Below, in pieces: positions 1-5,700 of a stretch of 7,439 bases of DNA. This DNA comes from an uncultured Coprococcus sp. (GTDB taxonomy: Bacteria; Bacillota; Clostridia; Lachnospirales; Lachnospiraceae). The stretch is from the NCBI GenBank assembly GCA_900548315.1, contig URJU01000109.1:1-7439 (forward strand). The letters run 5' to 3'. Numbering within the stretch: position 1 is the stretch's first letter; every line of letters begins with the position of its first letter. Below the pieces are notes generated by a model, which was given only the letters and a program-made list of their open reading frames with translations, was not told the origin of the DNA and made no database searches. The position numbers and the translations under genes were made by a program.

Positions 1-28
1 TGGGCTCGGAGATGTGTATAAGAGACAG
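1..28 (+). other. Residual Illumina Nextera transposase adapter (not genomic)
   Basis: Bases 10-28 read AGATGTGTATAAGAGACAG, the 19-base Tn5 mosaic end used in Nextera libraries. The nine bases before it, TGGGCTCGG, match the read-2 side adapter that precedes the mosaic end. Genomic sequence begins at base 29, in the middle of panC. This is a library artefact at a contig or read end, not an insertion element. The truncation of panC is therefore technical and says nothing about the organism. Confidence 0.96.
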
Positions 29-312
29 GGTTCAGGATTGAAGATTATATCTGCACCCGTCGCCTCGCAGAGCTTTGCATCTGCCTCAAGATCTCTTGGG
101 TAACTCTCAAGATCCTCATTCGGTCCAAACTGAATAGGATTTACGAACACACTTACAACTGTTCTGTCATTCTGCTCAACTGACTTTTTAATAAGGCTCT
201 GATGTCCCTCATGGAGATATCCCATTGTAGGTACAAGACCGACTGTGAGCCCCTGTTTCTTCCATTCCTTTACCTGTGCTCTTACTTCATCTATCTTCTT
301 TAAAATAACCAT
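29..312 (-). CDS. panC: Pantoate--beta-alanine ligase (pantothenate synthetase), N-terminal part, truncated by the window edge
   Basis: PanC joins pantoate to beta-alanine with ATP, through a pantoyl-adenylate, to make pantothenate in the cytoplasm. Only the first 94 codons are present, about a third of the usual 280 or so residues. The family signature is clear: VPTMGYLHEGH at residues 27-37, the HIGH-like nucleotide-binding motif of this nucleotidyltransferase fold, followed by SVFVNPIQFGPNEDL at 54-68 and YPRDLEAD at 71-78. The ATG at 312-310 was chosen because it opens this frame and has AGGAG 10 bases upstream; an ATG five bases further upstream meets a stop after four more codons. It follows panB by 20 bases, so the two are almost certainly co-transcribed. 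The missing C-terminus is explained by the adapter, not by gene decay. Confidence 0.95.
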
Positions 313-322
313 GACATTTTTT

Positions 323-327
323 CTCCT
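323..327 (-). promoter_or_regulatory. Ribosome binding site of panC
   Basis: The minus strand reads AGGAG here, 10 bases before the ATG at 312. A second ATG at 317-315 lies closer to the site but its frame stops within five codons, so the site together with the PanC reading frame fixes the start at 312. Confidence 0.7.
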
Positions 328-332
328 GTTCT

Positions 333-1160
333 TTAGTATAACTTCTCTATAACTTCATCGTCTATCTTATATGTGTGCTCCGGTCCAGGGAATGTTCCAG
401 CATTTATCTCATCAATATACGCCTTTACAGCCCCTCTCATGGCATCTCCCACATTTGCAAACTGCTTTACAAACTTTGGAACGAAGTCTGAGAACATACC
501 GAACATATCCTGATTTACAAGAACCTGTCCATCACAGTATCTTCCAGCGCCAATTCCTATGGTAGGAATACTTATGCTCTCTGTTACAATCTTTGCAAGT
601 TTCTCCGGAACGCACTCAAGCACAAGCATATATGCGCCCGCTGCCTCAACTGCCTTCGCATCCTCTATGAGTTTCTTTGCCGCAGCCTCAGTCTTGCCCT
701 GAACCTTAAATCCGCCAAATGCGTTGATAGACTGTGGTGTAAGTCCAAGATGTGCACATACTGGTATACTCGCCTTCACTATCGCACTTATCTGAGGACA
801 CATATCCTGACCGCCCTCAAGTTTCACCGCTCCTGCACGACCTTCCTTCATAATCCTTCCGGCATTTACAACCGCATCATAGACACTTGCCTGATATGAC
901 ATAAATGGCATATCTGTTACAACCAAGGCATTCTTTGCTCCCCTGGCAACCGCCGCGCTGTGGTGGATCATGTCGTCAACTGTGACAGATATCGTATCCT
1001 CATAGCCGAGGATCGTGTTGCCCAATGAATCTCCCACCAGTATCGTGTTGACTCCACATTCATCCAGTATCTTTGCTGTGGTGTAGTCATATGCGGTGAT
1101 CATGGAGATCTTCTTGTCTGTTCCCTTCATCTGCATAAGTGTCGTTGTTGTGTTCTTCAT
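333..1160 (-). CDS. panB: 3-methyl-2-oxobutanoate hydroxymethyltransferase (ketopantoate hydroxymethyltransferase)
   Basis: PanB transfers a hydroxymethyl group from 5,10-methylene-tetrahydrofolate to alpha-ketoisovalerate, giving ketopantoate, the first committed step of pantothenate synthesis. The 275 residues fit the family's usual 260-280. Visible motifs are ITAYDYTTAKILDECG (21-36), the metal-binding VGDSLG (Asp44), MPFMSY (84-89), VKLEGG (112-117, with Lys113 and Glu115), AHLGLTPQS (136-144), GGFKVQG (149-155), LECVP around the expected catalytic Glu182, and IGIGAGRYCDGQVL (201-214). The frame stays open for 30 codons upstream, but that extension lies inside the preceding gene and is unlike PanB; the ATG at 1160 has AGGAG 10 bases upstream and starts the homologous region. 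Its ATG overlaps the upstream TGA (ATGA, 1160-1157), suggesting translational coupling. panC follows after 20 bases. Confidence 0.97.
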   Translation of the reverse strand: MKNTTTTLMQMKGTDKKISMITAYDYTTAKILDECGVNTILVGDSLGNTILGYEDTISVTVDDMIHHSAAVARGAKNALVVTDMPFMSYQASVYDAVVNAGRIMKEGRAGAVKLEGGQDMCPQISAIVKASIPVCAHLGLTPQSINAFGGFKVQGKTEAAAKKLIEDAKAVEAAGAYMLVLECVPEKLAKIVTESISIPTIGIGAGRYCDGQVLVNQDMFGMFSDFVPKFVKQFANVGDAMRGAVKAYIDEINAGTFPGPEHTYKIDDEVIEKLY

Positions 1161-2044
1161 AATTTTAATTCTCCTATTCCGTCCAAAACCCGTATCAAAT
1201 CCCCATAATCTCTGTCCGGATGTTTCTTCTGTGCAACCGGCACGAGGCATCTGGAAACCGCAGTATAAGCCTGCAGCTCATCCCCAGAAAGCACAGCCAT
1301 GTGCTTTTTCACGGTCTCAATATCACACCTCTCAACAGGTCCGGTCAGACTGTCAACCGGGCCCCTTGCCGCAGCATTTTCCGCATTGCCAAGAAACAGC
1401 GGCATGATAGCCATCTGCGCTTCTTCCACGGAAAATCCGCACTGTCTCAGAAGATCCTGTGATGCGGAGAGAAGTCCTGTCACCAGATTACTGGCAAATA
1501 CAGCCGCGCCGTGATATTTCACCTTGTCCTTTCCCGATATCTTCACACATCTGTTGCCGAGGGACTCTATGACTGAGCATATGCTGTCCGCATATCTGTC
1601 ATCCCCCTCAACGGTAAAAAACGAATTGTCCAGCTCTTTAAAGGATTCGTACTTTGAACTTATTGCATACATAGGATGAATCGAATAACCAAAGGCTCCT
1701 GCCTCCGTTATACCTGAGAAAATGTCTGATGTCATGGCCCCACTGGCATGACAGATAATCCTGCCACGTATGTCAAGACCTCTTAGTTTCCTCCAGACCT
1801 CTCCTATCTGTCCATCTGGAACAGTAAGGAAGATAACTTCACTTTCACTGCAAAGTTTTTCCAAGCTATTGTACATAACGGTCTCGGTAAATTCTGCTGC
1901 GTCCGCGGCACTCTCACTGTGAGCACTGTAATAACCACTGACCTCAAGCTGAGACTTTTCAGCCTTTGAAACTGCCATCTTTGTGGTAATATATTTGCCA
2001 AATGTGACTCCTACTTTCCCAGCTCCAATAAATCCAATCCTCAT
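1157..2044 (-). CDS. panG: Rossmann/DUF2520 protein, probable PanG-type ketopantoate reductase
   Basis: This 295-residue cytoplasmic protein probably reduces ketopantoate to pantoate with NAD(P)H, the step between PanB and PanC. The N-terminus is a Rossmann dinucleotide-binding fold: MRIGFIGAGKVG carries GxGxxG at residues 7-12. HASGA (99-103), SIHPMYA (121-127), KYHGAAVFASNLVTGL (176-191) and LTGPVERCD (233-241) are typical of the Rossmann-like plus DUF2520 family. Such proteins are often annotated only as DUF2520. PanG, an alternative ketopantoate reductase unlike PanE or IlvC, was described in Francisella with relatives in Enterococcus faecalis and Clostridium difficile; to my recollection it belongs to this family. 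Position directly before panB and panC, with an ATGA overlap into panB, supports the role strongly. The ATG at 2044 follows AGGTGA closely. A non-PanG DUF2520 dehydrogenase is the main alternative. Domain assignment is firm; the specific reaction is inferred. Confidence 0.82.
   Translation of the reverse strand: MRIGFIGAGKVGVTFGKYITTKMAVSKAEKSQLEVSGYYSAHSESAADAAEFTETVMYNSLEKLCSESEVIFLTVPDGQIGEVWRKLRGLDIRGRIICHASGAMTSDIFSGITEAGAFGYSIHPMYAISSKYESFKELDNSFFTVEGDDRYADSICSVIESLGNRCVKISGKDKVKYHGAAVFASNLVTGLLSASQDLLRQCGFSVEEAQMAIMPLFLGNAENAAARGPVDSLTGPVERCDIETVKKHMAVLSGDELQAYTAVSRCLVPVAQKKHPDRDYGDLIRVLDGIGELKL
1171..1175 (-). promoter_or_regulatory. Ribosome binding site of panB, inside the end of the upstream gene
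   Basis: The minus strand reads AGGAG 10 bases before the panB ATG. It lies within the last codons of the DUF2520 gene. This position, with the ATGA overlap, supports translational coupling and rejects the 90-base longer start at 1250. Confidence 0.75.
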
Positions 2045-2048
2045 ACAA

Positions 2049-2054
2049 TCACCT
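2049..2054 (-). promoter_or_regulatory. Ribosome binding site of the panG-like gene
   Basis: The minus strand reads AGGTGA, with only 4 bases between it and the ATG at 2044. The spacing is at the short end, but no better start codon in this frame is seen nearby. Confidence 0.5.
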
Positions 2055-2055
2055 G

Positions 2056-2084
2056 CTTATATACATAACTTCAGTATATGTAAA
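2056..2084 (-). promoter_or_regulatory. Candidate sigma-70-type promoter for the panG-panB-panC operon
   Basis: On the minus strand TTTACA (2084-2079) and TATAAG (2061-2056) are separated by exactly 17 bases, in the largest intergenic gap of the window. A 6-base inverted repeat, TACATA/TATGTA (2062-2067 and 2077-2082), lies across it. The caveat is that the expected start point, near 2049, would fall within the ribosome binding site and leave only a few leader bases. Either the transcript is nearly leaderless or the real promoter lies in the AT-rich sequence further upstream. Confidence 0.35.
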
Positions 2085-2102
2085 GTATATATAATCCTCT
2101 GT

Positions 2103-2140
2103 CTTTCGGAATAAAATCCAGGTATAGTTTCTTTCGAATA
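2103..2140 (-). repeat. Pair of near-identical short direct repeats upstream of the pan operon
   Basis: On the plus strand CTTTCGGAATA (2103-2113) and CTTTCGAATA (2131-2140) recur 28 bases apart, and each contains a near-palindromic TTCG(G)AA core. They sit about 20 and 50 bases upstream of the candidate -35 element. They could be operator half-sites for a regulator of the pan genes, but two short copies in AT-rich DNA may be chance. Confidence 0.3.
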
Positions 2141-2193
2141 CCATCCATTCCACATACTAACATTACCCATTTTAAAAGTAAAGAAACAAAATC

Positions 2194-2682
2194 TTACTTA
2201 AACTTCTCTATTACCTCTTCATTTGCCTTCATTGCTGCCTTTTCCATATCCTTGCGCTCCTGCATAAGTCTAAGCTTTACCGACTCATTGTTCACTCCTA
2301 TGATCTGAAGTGCAAGATATGCCGCATTCTTGCTGCCATTTATGGCAACTGTAGCAACAGGTATTCCTGAAGGCATCTGCACTATTGAAAGCAATGCATC
2401 CATTCCATCTAATGTCGCACCTGAGAGAGGAACTCCGATTACAGGAAGTACTGTCTGTGATGCAACTCCCCCCGGGAGAGCTGCTGCCATTCCCGCTGCC
2501 GCAATGATAACCTCTGTACCATTGTTGTTTGCCTCCTCTATAAACTCTGAAAGTCCTGCGTGAGCTCTGTGTGCTGACAGACATCTCACATCCACCTCAA
2601 CACCATAGTCCTTGAGTATCGCTACTGCTGGCTCCACCTTTGGAAGGTCACTTGTTGATCCCATTATTATTGCTGCTCTCAT
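2194..2682 (-). CDS. purE: 5-(carboxyamino)imidazole ribonucleotide mutase (PurE, phosphoribosylaminoimidazole carboxylase catalytic subunit)
   Basis: PurE acts in de novo purine synthesis, forming 4-carboxy-AIR: class I enzymes rearrange N5-CAIR made by PurK, class II enzymes carboxylate AIR directly. With the start at 2682 the protein has 162 residues, normal for the family. It shows AAIIMGSTSD at the N-terminus, SAHR with the expected catalytic His38, AAGMAAALPGG at 62-72, then PVIGVP and SIVQMPSGIPVATVAI. SAHR points to class I, but the His of the class I HLPG loop is Ala68 here, so the mechanism deserves checking. The ATG at 2682 is preferred over one two codons upstream at 2688, because the GAGGA site is 8 bases from the former and only 2 from the latter. 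purE lies 45 bases after the sensor kinase gene and no purK is visible. Confidence 0.95.
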   Translation of the reverse strand: MRAAIIMGSTSDLPKVEPAVAILKDYGVEVDVRCLSAHRAHAGLSEFIEEANNNGTEVIIAAAGMAAALPGGVASQTVLPVIGVPLSGATLDGMDALLSIVQMPSGIPVATVAINGSKNAAYLALQIIGVNNESVKLRLMQERKDMEKAAMKANEEVIEKFK

Positions 2683-2690
2683 TTTCATTT

Positions 2691-2695
2691 TCCTC
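2691..2695 (-). promoter_or_regulatory. Ribosome binding site of purE, decides between two ATGs
   Basis: The minus strand reads GAGGA, followed by two in-frame ATGs. Spacing is 8 bases to the ATG at 2682 and only 2 to the ATG at 2688, so the downstream ATG is the better start. Confidence 0.6.
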
Positions 2696-2727
2696 TTTTC
2701 TTAATTTATATTTTTATATTTTTTATC

Positions 2728-5700
2728 TTATATACTGTTCAGATACTGATCTATCATCTCACTTGATGTCTGATAGTCGCCGGATGCCACATAATCTTTG
2801 AGTGCTGTGAAAAATTCTGTGTCTATATCTCCATACTGGTATCTGTCAATCTCACTGATAAGGCTCTCCACCGGTTCTCTGTCACCAGCTCTGAGGAATG
2901 CCCTCATCTCCTTGAGTTTTCCCTTGTTGATTCCATCTCGATATTCCTTTTCCTCAACTTTATCAGCATGGTTTATCTTTGCCATGTATTTGTCTATCTG
3001 TTTGAAGAAATCATTCATCATCGCAACGAAATCCCTAGTGTTATCCCTAGCATACTGCTGATTTCCTATATTGATAGCGGATTCTAGGTTGGCAGCTTTT
3101 CTCTCTATTCCATACGCGCCTATATTGGCACTGCTGCTCTTGATGTCGTGGATTATATTCTTATACCTTCTCACATCATCATCTATATAGTTCCTGAGCA
3201 TCTGAACCTCGTCCTTATATTCCTCCATATAGTTTCTCACGAATGTATTGAAGGTCTTGAAACTTCCTCCCATGACTCTCACTGTATCCTCAACCGCGAT
3301 GAACCTTCTGAGTAGAACCGCATCCTCCATGTAATTGATGTCATCCTCACTCTGGGTGAGATCCGTATTCTTCTCCTTAACCTTATCCATTGCCACATAT
3401 GTTCTGAGCATGGACTCCGCCTGATCAAGTTCTATCGGCTTGACTATGATATCATTGAAACCTGATGTGAGTATCTCCTCCCTGGAGGTCTCCACTGTAT
3501 TTGCAGAAAGTGCCACGATCGGAATCTTCTTGAACTCCTCTCCATCAAGATTTCTTATCTCGCGGACAGTGTCGATACCGTCCATTACAGGCATAACCGT
3601 ATCTATAAATACCATATCATATCCGTTGACCATAACCTTATCAAGTGCATCAAATCCTGACGTAGCTGTATCACAGTCGAGGCCATATGTGTCAAATATA
3701 GTCTTTTCAACCTGCAGTCCGATCTCTGAATCATCAACTATAAGGATCTTTACGTCAGGCAGCCACAAATGTGAATTGGCATTTCTTCTGGCCATCTCCT
3801 TACGCTTTCTCTCATTATAGTTGACATAACTATAATCAAATACCGACTGTCTGACACTAAATCTGATAGTCGTTCCTGCTCCATATATGCTCTCAACACT
3901 TATGTCACCATCAAGAAGTCTTACAAGCTCCTTTGCTATGGCAAGACCCAGACTCACCCTGAACATTCCGATATCCGATCTCTCATAGGAATCATCCAGT
4001 TCAAACATAGTGTCAAGTCTCTCCTCCTTGACTCCAAGTCCTGTATCGGACACCTTAAAATCCAGATATATCTCATCGTGATCACAATCAAATATCCGGG
4101 ATATCTCTGTCTCAGGCTCATCTATGTAATCACCATATTCGGAACTGCCAGCCATATCCTCCGGCTCGTGCTCATCATTTTCCGCAGTTCGCGCCATATG
4201 CCAATCCACATCTATACTGATGTATCCTTCCTTTGTAGTGCTGGCAGACCATGTAAATATATTTTCAATTATCTCACGGATAGCCTGCATGTCACCGATG
4301 AGACCATTAGGTATCTTGTCCTCTATACTCACCTTCAGATCTATTAGATCCCTGTTGATCATATCGCCAAGTTCATCCGAAAGTTCATCTATCAGGTCAG
4401 ATGCAAAGTACTGTTTAAACTCTGGATCTATAATATCATCCTTAAGATTTGACAGTTTTGATATTCCATCTGACATGTCGAGGATCTCTCTTCCGGCAGA
4501 ATAGAGTCTGCTGTACTGTATATATTCGTCACTCTGAGAATTCTGGCATCCCCGCATCGCAAGCTCCGAAATGGATATTATATTATTTAGCGGTGTTCTT
4601 ATCTCATGATTGAGGTAGTTTACATAATCATTCTTCGCCTGATTGGACTTCTCCGCCTCCTCGCTCTTTTTGCTCAGTTCCTCCACCTGTTCATTCTGCT
4701 TTCTAAGTGTCCTGAATATACTTCTTGCAACAACTATGCCTATCAGTATGAGCAGAAGTATCAACACGATTCCCAACATCTTTGCCAGGTTTGTCTCGAA
4801 AAAACCAAGTTCCTTGTCTATTACAAATGTCAGAGGCTGTTCGCACTCAACGCCATCAGCATTGTTAGCCGTGAGCACAAATTTGTAGGTACCTCCCTCA
4901 AGGTTCGTGTACTCAGCCTCCATCTTGTCTGTTCCCGTAAGGGTTCTCTTCTCACTCTCGAATCCCTCAAGATAATAATTAACATTAATATCAGCTCTGT
5001 TTACATAACTCAGAACGGAGAACCTGATTGTAATTCTGTTGGTGTTCTTAGGAACATCTATCTGTCCGTCAAGCTCAGATACCGGATATTCCTCTCCATC
5101 CACCTCCACCGATGCCACTCTGACCTTCGGTGCGACCTCATTCACATACTCCGATTCCAGATTCATCCTACAAAGCCCCTCATCACAGCACACATATACA
5201 GTGCCCGAATTGGACACATAGTTTGTTGATTTCTCTGTTATGTTTGATATTATTCCATCATTCTTTGAGAAACTTATGGACTCTGGTGATGCACTGCTCA
5301 ATATATCCTTTTCATAGTACCTATACATTCCTCTTGAACCAAATATCCACAGATATCCGGTTGAATCCATTATCATATCATATATACTGTTGGTGTTATC
5401 CACTGTAGTGATCTGCCTGACCGCGCCTTCCTTGTAATACAGACCATTGTCAGTTCCTATCCACAGACCGCTGCTGCCTTGTACCATGCTTGTTACAACA
5501 CTCATCTTCTGGTTATCTTCAAGTGCCATATTTGTCACTCTGTAGTCTTTATTTATAATGTATATGCCCGCTCCATTTGAGCCTGCATACAGATCACCAT
5601 TCTCAGATACGTACAGGCTGATAATATCAGGATTGTCAAGTCCGTCCATCCTGGATATATTCCTGATAACCTCATCAGTCCCCACTATGGATACTCCATT

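Noticed and set aside
1..28. A transposon end, suggested by the Tn5 mosaic-end sequence.
   Set aside because: The adjoining bases match the synthetic sequencing adapter and the match sits exactly at the terminus, so it is a library artefact rather than a natural Tn5 insertion.
1161..1250. A 30-residue longer N-terminus for PanB starting at 1250.
   Set aside because: The extension lies inside the upstream gene in another frame and does not resemble PanB. The ATG at 1160 has a well-spaced AGGAG.
2085..2095. A plus-strand TATAAT-like box in the gap before the panG-like gene.
   Set aside because: It would point into the 3' end of purE with no plus-strand gene to drive and no clear -35 element.
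2121..2142. A GGTAT/ATACC hairpin in the gap between purE and the panG-like gene.
   Set aside because: There are only five paired bases around a 12-base loop and no T run, so it is not convincing as a terminator or riboswitch stem.
2176..2199. A possible terminator after purE: AAGTAA and TTACTT arms around the purE stop codon.
   Set aside because: The stem is almost all A-T with a single G-C pair, and the following T run is short. It is too weak to call an intrinsic terminator.
2466..2478. A CTCCC/GGGAG inverted repeat with a run of six C in purE.
   Set aside because: It is explained by the conserved LPGG codons, the reading frame is intact, and a short C run is not enough to propose phase variation.
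2683..2727. A possible promoter for purE in the AT-rich gap (CTGAAC then TATAAA, 18 bases apart, starting inside the kinase end).
   Set aside because: The -35 match is poor, and TATAAA-like strings are expected by chance in such AT-rich DNA.
4606..5229. A 207-codon plus-strand open frame, with several shorter plus-strand frames such as 3440-3820 and 4078-4347.
   Set aside because: All lie opposite the kinase gene, whose minus-strand frame shows clear domain motifs over the whole span. The plus-strand products show no recognisable motifs and are shadows of biased codon use.
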